Below are positions 25,004 to 33,172 of a stretch of DNA of 64,000 bases, in pieces; the stretch's first letter is position 1; the number at the start of each line of letters is the position of its first letter. The stretch covers positions 248,001 to 312,000 of the forward strand of contig NZ_RBAK01000003.1 in the NCBI RefSeq assembly GCF_003626595.1, in the 5' to 3' direction. The translations under genes and the position numbers were made by a program. Below the pieces are notes generated by a model, which had not been told where the DNA came from, made no database searches, and worked only from the letters and a program-made list of their open reading frames with translations. This DNA is from Micromonospora endolithica. GTDB lineage: Bacteria > Actinomycetota > Actinomycetes > Mycobacteriales > Micromonosporaceae.

Positions 25004-26514
25004 TGACTCAGTCCACGCTCGCCCTGCTGCTCGTGGCGGCGACGCTGCTGGCCGGCTGGCCGGTCCGGCGTCGGATCCGCGCGGCCATCCCGTCCGCCAC
25101 CGGCGCGACTGCTTCATCCGGGTCCGGTGCGACCGCTGCGTCCGCCTCCGGTGCGGACGATCCGCTGGTCGAGTGGATCGACGAGCTGCGTCGGACCCCG
25201 GCAGGCGAACGGTGGTCGGCCGGCATGGTCCCGACGGTCCCGGACGACGAGGCCCCGCCCCCGGGTCCTCCCGCCGGCCCGGTCCCGGCCGTCGGCCCAC
25301 CACGGTGCGGTGAACCCTGCTGCCGACCCGCCACCGTCTCGGCGACCACGCGGGACACCGCGCCGGTCTCCGCCCCGGCCGGGCCCGCGTCGGCTCGACG
25401 GGCGCGCTTCGGGCGGGATGCCGACGCCGCCGTCCGCTGGCCCCGGCCCGTCGGCCACCCCGGGCCGGGACGACCGGCTGGCCCGTCCGGCCCTCCTCGG
25501 CGGCGGGACGGCCAACGACCACCCGGACCCGCCGCCCTCGCCTTCGACGGGGCGCCGTCCCGGTCGGGCTCGACTCCGACCGGTCGGACTACGGTCGACA
25601 GCTCGCCGCGGTCGCGCTGGCCCGCCACCAGAAGGTGGCCGCAGCCGCCGACCGCGCTCCCACCGACGGCGTCCGGGCAGGGCCGTCCGGACGCACCCTC
25701 CGAGGGGGAACCACGGGCCGGTCGGTCCCGGCTGTCGGGGGTTCTCGCCCGGGCCGAGGATTCACCACGGCGCACCCTGCTCCTCGTCGCGCTGGCCGGC
25801 CTGTCGGTGGGGGCGCTCCTGGGCGGTCCGGTGGGTGCGGTGGCCGGGGCCGTGTACGGCGTTCTCGGGGTCCGGGGACTCCTGCGCGGCCGGGCGGGCC
25901 GGCGGGCCGACCGCGAGCGGCGGCAGCGACTCGATCGGCTGTGCGGGATCGCCGCCGACCTGCGAGCCGGCCTACCGGTGGCGGACACCGCGGTGCCGGC
26001 CCTGTCGGGCACCGCCGTCCCGGCTCGGGCGGGCACCTCCGGACCGCCCCTGACGGGCACCTCCGGACCGGCTCTGGGAGGCGCCGCCGGGCCGGCCGTG
26101 GCGGGCGCCGCCGTGCCGGCCCTGGCAGGCGTCGGCGGGCCGGCCGTGGCGGGCGTCGCCGCCGGGCCGGACCGGATCGAGCGGCTGACCCGTGCCGCAG
26201 TCGACCTGGCCGAACGCACCGGCGCGCCGCTGGCCGAACTCGTGGAGCGCATCGAGGACGACGCGCGCTGCACCGACCGGGGGCTGGCCGCCGCGGCCGC
26301 CCAGGCGGCAGGTGCGCGGGCCACCGCCTGGCTGCTCGCCGCCCTGCCGCTGGGTGGCGTGGGGCTCGGCTACGGGATCGGGGTGGACCCGGTGGCCGTC
26401 CTCCTGCACACCCCGGTCGGCGGCGTGGCGGCTGTGGCCGCGGTCGCACTCCAGGTCACCGGACTGTTCTGGACCGAGCGGCTGACCCGGCCCGGCGGCG
26501 GGGGTGTCCGCTGA
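25003..26514 (+). CDS. tadB: TadB-like membrane protein with long low-complexity insertions
   Basis: 503 residues, far longer than the usual 250-320 for TadB. One N-terminal helix is followed by about 220 residues of Pro/Ala/Gly/Arg-rich sequence that reads like linker. Then come two helices (TLLLVALAGLSVGALLG and AVAGAVYGVLGVRGLL) and a cytoplasmic type II secretion F domain. A second insertion of about 55 residues made of degenerate PALxGTAGPAVAG units (25980-26160) splits that domain. C-terminal helices follow (AWLLAALPLGGVGLGYG and VAAVAAVALQVTGLF). It is the inner-membrane platform of the pilus. The ATG at 25003 shares a base with the tadA stop. Confidence 0.8.
   Translation: MTQSTLALLLVAATLLAGWPVRRRIRAAIPSATGATASSGSGATAASASGADDPLVEWIDELRRTPAGERWSAGMVPTVPDDEAPPPGPPAGPVPAVGPPRCGEPCCRPATVSATTRDTAPVSAPAGPASARRARFGRDADAAVRWPRPVGHPGPGRPAGPSGPPRRRDGQRPPGPAALAFDGAPSRSGSTPTGRTTVDSSPRSRWPATRRWPQPPTALPPTASGQGRPDAPSEGEPRAGRSRLSGVLARAEDSPRRTLLLVALAGLSVGALLGGPVGAVAGAVYGVLGVRGLLRGRAGRRADRERRQRLDRLCGIAADLRAGLPVADTAVPALSGTAVPARAGTSGPPLTGTSGPALGGAAGPAVAGAAVPALAGVGGPAVAGVAAGPDRIERLTRAAVDLAERTGAPLAELVERIEDDARCTDRGLAAAAAQAAGARATAWLLAALPLGGVGLGYGIGVDPVAVLLHTPVGGVAAVAAVALQVTGLFWTERLTRPGGGGVR
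25980..26160. repeat. Degenerate Ala/Gly/Pro-coding repeat inside tadB
   Basis: About 180 bases of imperfect units encoding motifs such as VPALSGTAVPARAGTSGP, SGPALGGAAGP and VGGPAVAGV. Unit length is roughly 8-10 codons. It interrupts the cytoplasmic domain of the TadB-like protein without shifting the frame, which suggests expansion by slippage or recombination. Confidence 0.7.
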
Positions 26515-27323
26515 TGTCCGGCACCGTGGTGCTCTCCGGCGGGCTGCTCAGCGCGGCGTTGGTCGTGGCACTCGTCGGACTGCGTCGTCGCCCGGCCCGC
26601 CGGCTGCGCCGGCTCACCGCGCTGCCCGGCGGGCCGGGCCGGGTACCGACCCCCGACCGTTCGCGCCTTCGGGATGGAGAGACCGTTGGCGCACCGGACG
26701 GTGCGTCCCCGCCGCCACCGTCGGGGCGTCGGCTCGACGCCGTACGACTGGCCGCCCTCCTCGCCGGCCTCGCCGTGGCCGTGGTCGCCGGAGGCTGGCT
26801 CGGTGCGGTTCTCGGGCTCCCGACGGCAGCGGTGCTCGACCGCGCGCTGCGCCGGATCGAGTCGCCGGCCGCCCGGAACCGGCGGCTGCGGGAGGCCGAG
26901 GACCTCCCGCTCGCGGCGGATCTGCTCGCCGCGGCGCTGCGGGCGGGCGCACCGGTGGACCGGTCGGTGCAAGCGGTGGCCGACGCGCTCGGTGGGCCGC
27001 TCGGTGGCCGGATGCGTCGGGTGGGTCGCCTGCTCCGGCTCGGTGCCGATCCCGCGGAGGCGTGGTCCCCGCTGGATCCGGTACCCGGTGCCGAGCGGCT
27101 GACCGCCGCCGTCCGGCGTTCGGTGGACAGCGGGTCCGCCCTGGCCGGCGCGTTGGTACGGGTCGCCGACGATCTCCGGGCCGACCGGTCCACCGCCGCC
27201 GAGGCAGCGGCCCGCCGGGCCGGCGTGCTCATCGTGCTGCCGCTGGGGCTCTGCTTCCTGCCGGCCTTCATTCTCGCCGGCCTGGTGCCGGTGATCGTCG
27301 CCGTCCTCGGCGACGTCCTCTGA
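26514..27323 (+). CDS. tadC: TadC-like pilus assembly membrane protein
   Basis: 269 residues. An N-terminal helix and a short Pro-rich loop are followed by a helix pair (LAALLAGLAVAVVAGGWLGAVLGL), a type II secretion F-type cytoplasmic domain (AEDLPLAADLLAAALRAGAPVDRSVQAVA) and a C-terminal helix pair (VLIVLPLGLCFLPAFILAGLVPVIVAVLG). It forms the inner-membrane platform with TadB. The start overlaps the tadB stop (TGATG). Confidence 0.9.
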   Translation: MSGTVVLSGGLLSAALVVALVGLRRRPARRLRRLTALPGGPGRVPTPDRSRLRDGETVGAPDGASPPPPSGRRLDAVRLAALLAGLAVAVVAGGWLGAVLGLPTAAVLDRALRRIESPAARNRRLREAEDLPLAADLLAAALRAGAPVDRSVQAVADALGGPLGGRMRRVGRLLRLGADPAEAWSPLDPVPGAERLTAAVRRSVDSGSALAGALVRVADDLRADRSTAAEAAARRAGVLIVLPLGLCFLPAFILAGLVPVIVAVLGDVL

Positions 27324-27346
27324 ACCACTCGAGAAAGGACACGTAC

Positions 27347-27514
27347 GTGCGCAGACTCATCGCCCGCCTGCGCGGGGACGCCGGGATGAACACGGCCGAG
27401 TACGCGGTCGGCACCCTCGCCGCGGTCGCCTTCGCCGGCATCCTGCTCAAGGTGCTGACCTCCGGCAACGTCCAGTCGGCCCTGACCGCCGTCATCGACC
27501 GGGCCCTGAAGTGA
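27347..27514 (+). CDS. Flp-pilin-like small protein (DUF4244 type)
   Basis: 55 residues: a basic start (RRLIARLRGD), then GMNTAEYAVGTLAAVAFAGILLKVL. That is the pilin-type junction and single hydrophobic helix with the conserved Glu and Tyr of Flp-like pilins. It is the likely major subunit of the Tad pilus encoded by this operon. GTG at 27347 follows AAAGGA. Its stop overlaps the next start (GTGA). Confidence 0.88.
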   Translation: MRRLIARLRGDAGMNTAEYAVGTLAAVAFAGILLKVLTSGNVQSALTAVIDRALK

Positions 27515-27876
27515 CCGCGCGCCGGCGGGCCGGCCGCGACCGGGGATCGTTCACCGCCGAGTTGGCGGCCGGCCTGCCGGCGCTGTTGCTGCTCCTGCTC
27601 ACCGGTCTGACCGCCGTCGACGCGGTCGGTACGAAGGGCGGCTGCCTGCACACCGCCCGGGAGGCGGCGCTTGCTGCCGCGCGTGGCGGTGACGCGGTGG
27701 CCGCCGCAAGTCGCACGCTGCCCTCCGGCGGCGAGGTGTCGGTCGACGTGAACGGGGAGCGGGCCCAGGTGACGGTCCGGGCGCCGGTCCGCGCGCTCGG
27801 TACCCGCCTGCCCCGGTTGACCGTCGAGGCGACGGCGGTGGCAGCCGTCGAACCCGGCGCCTCTCCAACCCGATGA
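27511..27876 (+). CDS. TadE-type pseudopilin
   Basis: 121 residues. The basic start is followed by GSFTAELAAGLPALLLLLLTGLTAVDAV, a prepilin-like Glu-containing membrane helix, and a small extracellular domain with one Cys. It is a typical TadE-like minor subunit of the actinobacterial pilus cluster (Rv3655c type). It is translationally coupled on both sides. Confidence 0.85.
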   Translation: MTARRRAGRDRGSFTAELAAGLPALLLLLLTGLTAVDAVGTKGGCLHTAREAALAAARGGDAVAAASRTLPSGGEVSVDVNGERAQVTVRAPVRALGTRLPRLTVEATAVAAVEPGASPTR

Positions 27877-28289
27877 TCGGTGACGCGTCAGCTGTCCGAC
27901 ACGCCGTGGACCGGACCGGAGAAACGTCAACGATCAAGAAGGTGGCAGGTGACCGGGGTGGGGCGAGCCTTCTGGTGCTCGCCTTCGGGCTGGTGTTCGT
28001 CCTGCTCGGCGGCTTCGGCGCGGCGATCGGTGCCGCACGGCTGGCCCGGCAGCAGGCCTCGGTGGCGGCGGACCTGGGCGCACTCGCGGGTGCGGCCGAC
28101 GCTCTCCGGGGCGAGGCGGCCGCCTGCGGGTCGGCCGCCGGGATCGCCTCGGCCAACGGCGGCCGGCTCGTCGCCTGCCAGCTCGACGGGCTGGACCTGG
28201 TGGTGAGCGTCGAGGTGACGCTGGTCCCGCTGCCCGGCCTCACCCGGACAGCCGAAGCGAGCGCCCGCGCCGGCCCGGTACGAGCCTGA
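27873..28289 (+). CDS. TadE/TadG-like secreted or membrane protein (Rv3654c type)
   Basis: 138 residues. DRGGASLLVLAFGLVFVLLGGFGAAIGAARLARQQA is the pilin-like helix with an Ala/Gln-rich continuation. A small domain with two cysteines (AACGSAAG and VACQLDG) follows. It corresponds to Rv3654c at the end of the tad operon. ATG at 27873 overlaps the previous stop. It is the last gene of the operon; a repeat-rich region follows. Confidence 0.85.
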   Translation: MIGDASAVRHAVDRTGETSTIKKVAGDRGGASLLVLAFGLVFVLLGGFGAAIGAARLARQQASVAADLGALAGAADALRGEAAACGSAAGIASANGGRLVACQLDGLDLVVSVEVTLVPLPGLTRTAEASARAGPVRA

Positions 28290-28484
28290 CCGACCCACCC
28301 GGCCGAGCCAGCCGACCCGGTACGAGCCTGACCGGCCCACCGGGTACGGGCCCACCCGGCCGAGCCGGCCGTGCCAGCCCGGCTCGGCCACGTTCGAGCA
28401 GGCTGCGTGCGGTTCAACCGGCCGGGCCCGCCCCGCCCCTGGCGGTTGGCACCGGGCCCCGGTGCGCGCCGGAGTGGTCCGGGG

Positions 28485-28564
28485 CGGCGCGACACCGAGG
28501 CGGCGCGACACCGAGGCGGCGCGACACCGAGGCGGCGCGACACCGAGGCGGCGCGGCACCGAGG
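28485..28564. repeat. Five tandem 16-bp units
   Basis: cggcgcgacaccgagg is repeated five times (28485, 28501, 28517, 28533, 28549), the last with one change. The array sits in the 310-base gap between the convergent tad operon and LURP-one gene. Imperfect copies of gtacgagcctgaccg at 28270-28335 precede it. No gene is seen in the gap. Confidence 0.9.
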
Positions 28565-28601
28565 CGGCGTAGGCGGGGCGGGGCGGCGGTGCGGTGGACG
28601 G

Positions 28602-29180
28602 TCAGCGGCCCTGGAGCGCGTCCAGGGCGACGGCCATCGCGATGACCAGGCGACGGTCGACCTGCGGCTGGTGGATCTGCACGACGTACCGGTCGCGCAG
28701 GCCCCACTTCTTGATCACCGAGAAGACCGGCTGGCCGTCGGCGACGAAGTCGAAGTGGTAGGGCAGCCAGGACAGCGAGTCCACGAACCGGCGCAGCAAC
28801 GCCACCGGCATGCTGCGCTCCTGCCCGGTGACCTGCGGCAGACCGGACTGCTCGACGTGCCAGGTGGACCGGAGCAGCGACTGGGCGAAGTCCTTGCGGA
28901 ACAGGCCGATCGGGTTGCCGGCGTGGTCGGTCACGTCGTACGTGGCACCGAGGTCGAGGCGCTGCCGCGCCTTGAAGCCGAGCAGGGCGTGCTGCTTCGA
29001 CTCGTCGGTGTAAATCGTCACCTGCTCCTTGAAGGCGAGCCGCTTCTGCTGGGCGAAGGCCAGCAGCTCGCCCTCGGAGCCGTCGGGGTTGACGGCGTGG
29101 ACCTGGTATTGGTTGACCATCAGCCGCAGCCGCTGGCGGATGTGGAACTGCTGCTGGGCCTGCAAGGCTTCGAGCTGCAT
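28602..29180 (-). CDS. LURP-one-related / scramblase-fold protein
   Basis: 192 residues. The pattern FHIRQRLRLMVNQYQVHAVNPDGSEGELLAFAQQKRLAFKEQVTIYTD, with later ARQRLDLGATYDVTDHAGNPIGLFRKDF and FSVIKKWGLRDRYVVQI, is that of the LURP-one/Tubby-like beta-barrel family. Bacterial members are common in actinobacteria but have no settled function; membrane lipid association is suggested by the fold. AAGGAG lies five bases before the ATG at 29180. Confidence 0.85.
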   Translation of the reverse strand: MQLEALQAQQQFHIRQRLRLMVNQYQVHAVNPDGSEGELLAFAQQKRLAFKEQVTIYTDESKQHALLGFKARQRLDLGATYDVTDHAGNPIGLFRKDFAQSLLRSTWHVEQSGLPQVTGQERSMPVALLRRFVDSLSWLPYHFDFVADGQPVFSVIKKWGLRDRYVVQIHQPQVDRRLVIAMAVALDALQGR

Positions 29181-29304
29181 GAAATCTCCTTCTGAAGGTG
29201 GGGCGGAGTCTCGCACAGCCCACCCACTCCACCCGACCCTCCCACCCCGCTCGCTCCGTCGATCCAGATCGACGAGGCTCGGGGGTGGGGTGGGTGGTGC
29301 GGGG

Positions 29305-29508
29305 TCAGCGGGTGTCGACGGTGGCGCGCATTGCCCATCCGTTGAGTACCTGGTGGATGCTGCGCAGCCGTTCGTTTATCTGCTCCAGGCGTTCCGCCTG
29401 GGCCAGCGCGGCCAGCGCGGCACCGAGCGCGATCTGCTGGTCGGGGGTGAGTGTGTCCTGGTCGATCGTGTAGAGCAGGTCGACGGTCTCGGCGATGGTG
29501 TCAGCCAC
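29305..29508 (-). CDS. Small helical protein of unknown function
   Basis: 67 residues, acidic, strongly helical with a coiled-coil-like heptad (AALAALAQAERLEQINERLRSIHQVLN). No cysteine, signal peptide or membrane segment. A GAGGAGG lies upstream of the GTG start. It sits between the LURP-one and helicase genes on the same strand. Possibly a dimerising regulator; unassigned. Confidence 0.7.
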   Translation of the reverse strand: MADTIAETVDLLYTIDQDTLTPDQQIALGAALAALAQAERLEQINERLRSIHQVLNGWAMRATVDTR

Positions 29509-29593
29509 CAGTCCTCCTCGGCAGGCAGATGTCTGTCTATGGAAGCGCTCCCATCATGCCCGTCCGGAACGGGTTTCATGCACTGAAACATTT

Positions 29594-31933
29594 TCAGCGG
29601 GGAAGGTTCGCCAGGACCACGTCGAGCACCCGGACCGCGTCCGCCTTGGACAGCGGGTTGTTGCCGTTGCCGCACTTGGGGGACTGGACGCAGGACGGGC
29701 AGCCGGACTCGCACCCGCACTCCGCGATCGCGTCCCGGGTGGCCCGCAGCCAACCGGCCGCCGTCCCGTACGCCCGCTCGGCGAAACCCGCTCCGCCCGG
29801 GTGCCCGTCGTAGACGAACACGGTCGGTGCCTCGGTGTCCGGGTGCGCGGCGGTGGAAAGCCCGCCGATGTCCCACCGGTCGCAGGTGGCCATCAGCGGC
29901 AGCAACCCGATCGCGGCGTGCTCGGCGGCGTGCAGCGCACCGGGCACGTCGGCGGCGTCGACGCCGGCACGCGCCAGGGACTCCGGGGACAGGGTGAACC
30001 AGACCGCCACCGTGCGCAGTTCCCGGGCCGGCAGGTCGAGCGGCCGGGTGTCGATCACCTCCCCGGAGGCGATCCGCCGCCGCTGGTACGACACGACCTG
30101 GCTGGTCACGTCCACGTCACCGAGGAACAGGCCGACCGGACCGGCGTCGGTGTACGAGCGCACCGACACCACCGACAGCGAGGTGACGTCCCGGGCGTGG
30201 GTGGACCAGTCGGGCTCCTCGGCGTGCACCAACGCGCATCCGTCGGCCAGGTCGAGCGAGTCGACCACGTACGACACGCCCTGGTGCAGGTAGACCGCGC
30301 CGGTGTGCAGCAGGAAGTGCGACGAGCCGCCGTCGACGGTGCCGAGCAGCCGGCCGGTGGCCGCCTCGACCACGCAGACCGGCGCGCCGCCCTCGCCGCG
30401 CAGGTCCACCTCGGGGCGTTCCCGGTGTCGCCAGTACCAGCCGGTCGGCCGCTGCCGCAGCGCACCCGCCTCGACCAGGGCGTCCACCGCCTCCTTCGCG
30501 CCCTCGCCGAACAGGGCCAGGTCGGCCGGCGTCAGCGGGGCCTCGACGGCGGCGCAGGCGAGTTGCGGGCCGAGCACGTACGGGTTGGCGGGGTCGAGCA
30601 CGGTCGCCTCCACCGGCCGGCCGAACAGCGCCTCCGGGTGGTGCACCAGGTAGGTGTCGAGCGGGTCGTCGCGGGCCACCAGCACGGCGAGCGCCTCCTG
30701 CCCGGAGCGCCCCGCCCGGCCGGCCTGCTGCCACAGCGACGCCCGGGTGCCGGGGTAACCGCAGATCAGCACCGCGTCCAGGCCGATCAGGTCGACGCCC
30801 AGCTCCAGCGCGTTGGTGGAGGCCAGCCCCAGCAGGTCGCCGTGCAGCAGCGCCCGTTCCAGCTCCCGCCGTTCCTCGCGCAGGTAGCCGGCCCGGTAGG
30901 CGGCCACCCGGTCACCGAGCCCGGGGACCGCCTCGTCGAGCGCCCGCCGCGCGTTCGCGGCGACCACCTCGGCGCCGCGCCGGGAGCGGACGAACGCGAT
31001 CGTGCGTACCCCCTCGGCGACGGTGTCGGCGAGCAGGTCCGCCGTCTCGCGCAGCGCGGAACGGCGGGCCTGGACGAGATCGTCCGCCGCGGCGGGGGAG
31101 GAGTGCGGCAGCAGCGGCGGTTCCCACAGCGCGAAGGTCACCCCGCCGCGCGGCGAGGTGTCCTCGGTGACGGCGGTGACGGGCAGACCGGTGAGCCGCC
31201 CGGCCGCCGCGGCCGGGTCACCCGAGGTGGCCGAGGCCAGCACGAAGACGGGCGTACGGCCGAAGCGGGCGCACTGCCGGCGCAGGCGGCGCAGCACGTG
31301 CGCGACGTGTGAGCCGAACACGCCCCGGTAGGTGTGGCACTCGTCGATCACCACGTAGGTGAGGCGGCGCAGGAACCCGGACCACTGGGCGTGCCCGGGC
31401 AGGATGCCGTGGTGCAGCATGTCCGGGTTGGTCAGCACGAAGCGGCTGTGCCGCCGGATCCACTCCCGCTCGGCGCGCGGGGTGTCCCCGTCGTAGCAGG
31501 CCGGGCGGACGCCCTCCAGCTCCAGCGCGGCGACGGCGCGCAGCTGGTCGGCGGCGAGCGCCTTGGTCGGCGCCAGGTACAACACGGTGGCGCGCGGGTC
31601 GGCGAGCAGGGTGGCCAGCGCCGGCAACTGGTACGCCAGCGACTTGCCGGACGCGGTGCCGGTGGCCACCACGACGTGCCGGCCGTCGTGCGCCAGGCCG
31701 GCCGCCTCGGCCTGGTGCCGCCACGGCGCGATCACGCCACGGCGGGCGAACGCCGCGCGCAGTTCCGCCGGGGCCCAGTCCGGCCAGGGCGCGGGAACGC
31801 CGACGCGGGACGGCACCCGCTCGACGTGGGTGACCGGATCGCCGTCGCCGCGGGCGCGCAGCCGCCCCAACAGGTCGGCGGGGGTGCGCCCGGGACCCGT
31901 GGTCAGGATGGCTGGAGACGACACGTCCTGCAC
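29594..31933 (-). CDS. MrfA/Hrq1-type DEAD/DEAH helicase with DUF1998-type zinc end
   Basis: 779 residues. Motif I is ATGTASGKS (90-98), motif II DECH (197-200), motif III SAT, and motif VI QQAGRAGRSGQEA. The C-terminus holds a cysteine cluster CGCESGCPSCVQSPKC (739-754) like that of B. subtilis MrfA (YprA), a 3'-5' helicase that repairs mitomycin crosslinks. It is probably a DNA-repair helicase. It is divergent from bldG, the same neighbour as in Streptomyces (SCO3550/SCO3549), and the M. tuberculosis counterpart is Rv3649. The start is the first Met; no clear ribosome binding site. Confidence 0.93.
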   Translation of the reverse strand: MQDVSSPAILTTGPGRTPADLLGRLRARGDGDPVTHVERVPSRVGVPAPWPDWAPAELRAAFARRGVIAPWRHQAEAAGLAHDGRHVVVATGTASGKSLAYQLPALATLLADPRATVLYLAPTKALAADQLRAVAALELEGVRPACYDGDTPRAEREWIRRHSRFVLTNPDMLHHGILPGHAQWSGFLRRLTYVVIDECHTYRGVFGSHVAHVLRRLRRQCARFGRTPVFVLASATSGDPAAAAGRLTGLPVTAVTEDTSPRGGVTFALWEPPLLPHSSPAAADDLVQARRSALRETADLLADTVAEGVRTIAFVRSRRGAEVVAANARRALDEAVPGLGDRVAAYRAGYLREERRELERALLHGDLLGLASTNALELGVDLIGLDAVLICGYPGTRASLWQQAGRAGRSGQEALAVLVARDDPLDTYLVHHPEALFGRPVEATVLDPANPYVLGPQLACAAVEAPLTPADLALFGEGAKEAVDALVEAGALRQRPTGWYWRHRERPEVDLRGEGGAPVCVVEAATGRLLGTVDGGSSHFLLHTGAVYLHQGVSYVVDSLDLADGCALVHAEEPDWSTHARDVTSLSVVSVRSYTDAGPVGLFLGDVDVTSQVVSYQRRRIASGEVIDTRPLDLPARELRTVAVWFTLSPESLARAGVDAADVPGALHAAEHAAIGLLPLMATCDRWDIGGLSTAAHPDTEAPTVFVYDGHPGGAGFAERAYGTAAGWLRATRDAIAECGCESGCPSCVQSPKCGNGNNPLSKADAVRVLDVVLANLPR

Positions 31934-32064
31934 TCTCGCACTGGTGTTCGGAGATGAAAAGGCGGGGGCCTGGGTAAGGGGGGAGCCTTGCGGTGACCGA
32001 GGGCCGCGCCGGGGGTAGTGGTTAGATGCCCAGGAGAGTTTACGGGGCTTGCGAGGGAGGACCG

Positions 32065-32421
32065 ATGGAGCTGTCGCTGGCGACCCGCACCGTGGGTGAG
32101 CACACGGTGCTTGAGGTCGGCGGTGAGGTGGACGTCTACACGGCCCCTCGCCTTCGGGAACGGCTCCTCGAACTGATCGACGGTGGTGCCCGGCACGTCG
32201 TGGTGGACCTGGGTCGGGTGGACTTCCTGGACTCGACCGGGCTCGGCGTGCTGGTCGGCGCGCTCAAGCGGCTGCGTACCGCGGGGGGTTCGTTCGCGCT
32301 GGTCTGCGACAAGGAGCCGCTGCTCAAGATCTTCCGCATCACCGCGCTCGACCAGGTCTTCCCGCTGCACCCGACGGTCGACGCGGCGGTGGGCGCCGAC
32401 CCGGCCGGCGCCGGCGCGTGA
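32065..32421 (+). CDS. bldG: Anti-sigma factor antagonist BldG
   Basis: 118 residues, one STAS domain. The phosphorylation segment [13 protein letters not shown] places the acceptor at Ser57, the same number as in Streptomyces BldG. The sequence is close to BldG along its length ([42 protein letters not shown]). BldG controls differentiation and antibiotic production through partner switching with an anti-sigma factor. The position, divergent from the helicase gene and followed by an RsbW-like gene, repeats the S. coelicolor order. GGGAGG lies four bases before the ATG. Confidence 0.95.
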   Translation: MELSLATRTVGEHTVLEVGGEVDVYTAPRLRERLLELIDGGARHVVVDLGRVDFLDSTGLGVLVGALKRLRTAGGSFALVCDKEPLLKIFRITALDQVFPLHPTVDAAVGADPAGAGA

Positions 32422-32855
32422 TGGCCACGGTCCGGCTGTCCTTCTCCCCGGCCCCGGTGCACGTCCGCACCGCGCGCCTGGTCGGTGTCGCGGTCGCCCG
32501 GCGGGCCGGGGTCCGGGAGGGCCTGCTCGACGAGGTACGGCTGGCCATCGGTGAGGCGTGCACCCGGGCGGTCGCCCTGCACCGGCAGTACGGCGTGGCC
32601 GAACCGGTGCTGGTGGAGATGAACGACTCGGGGGCGTACACGGTGCGGGTCGTGGACCGGGCGCCGATCGAGGCGAGCATCGGCCTCACCGCGCTGGCCC
32701 CGGACGAGCTGGCGCAGGAGTCGCTCAGCGAGGACGCGTTGACCACCGGCGTGGGCTTCGCGCTGCTCGCCGGTTTCGTGGAGGACCTCCAGGTGCGCCC
32801 GGTTGACGAGGGCATCGGCACCGAGGTCCGGATGGTGTGGCCGGTCGGCCGCTGA
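32421..32855 (+). CDS. RsbW-type anti-sigma factor, partner of BldG
   Basis: 144 residues of the GHKL ATPase/kinase fold. The N-box region reads DEVRLAIGEACTRAVALH and a G1-like segment ALTTGVGFALLAGFVEDLQ is visible. The usual N-box Asn is not obvious (GEACTRAV), so kinase activity is uncertain. It matches SCO3548, which binds BldG. ATG at 32421 shares its A with the bldG stop; a GTG three bases earlier is an alternative. Confidence 0.85.
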   Translation: MATVRLSFSPAPVHVRTARLVGVAVARRAGVREGLLDEVRLAIGEACTRAVALHRQYGVAEPVLVEMNDSGAYTVRVVDRAPIEASIGLTALAPDELAQESLSEDALTTGVGFALLAGFVEDLQVRPVDEGIGTEVRMVWPVGR

Positions 32856-32872
32856 GTCGTCACTCCGGCCCA

Positions 32873-32900
32873 GGCCGCGTCCCCCGGCCGGGGCGCGGCC
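32873..32900 (+). terminator. Likely terminator of the bldG operon
   Basis: Imperfect inverted repeat ggccgcgtcccc / ggggcgcggcc with one bulged T, located 18 bases past the anti-sigma gene stop. Downstream (32901-33172) is a 270-base leader before hppA with AT-richer sequence (tatatcagatttttcctcataacac), probably its promoter region. Confidence 0.55.
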
Positions 32901-33172
32901 TCGTTGTCATGGACGGGTCCCTATATCAGATTTTTCCTCATAACACAGCGACGGAGATCATCCGGACACGGTGGCCCCTCGGTGTGACCTCCAACACTGT
33001 GGAGGGCTACAGTACCCGGGTTGTCAGCAAGTGATCCGCCCTGCGGCCAGCGGGAATGGGTATTCGTCGCTGGACTGTCGGGCCGGATCGGTGCGTACTT
33101 GCGACTCCGTATCCAGGCCCCGACCGGTGCGTCTCCACCGGCCGGTGCGAGGTTCGGCACAGGAGGACACAG

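Noticed and set aside
28485..28564. CRISPR array
   Set aside because: The 16-bp units are contiguous with no spacers, and no cas gene is in the window.
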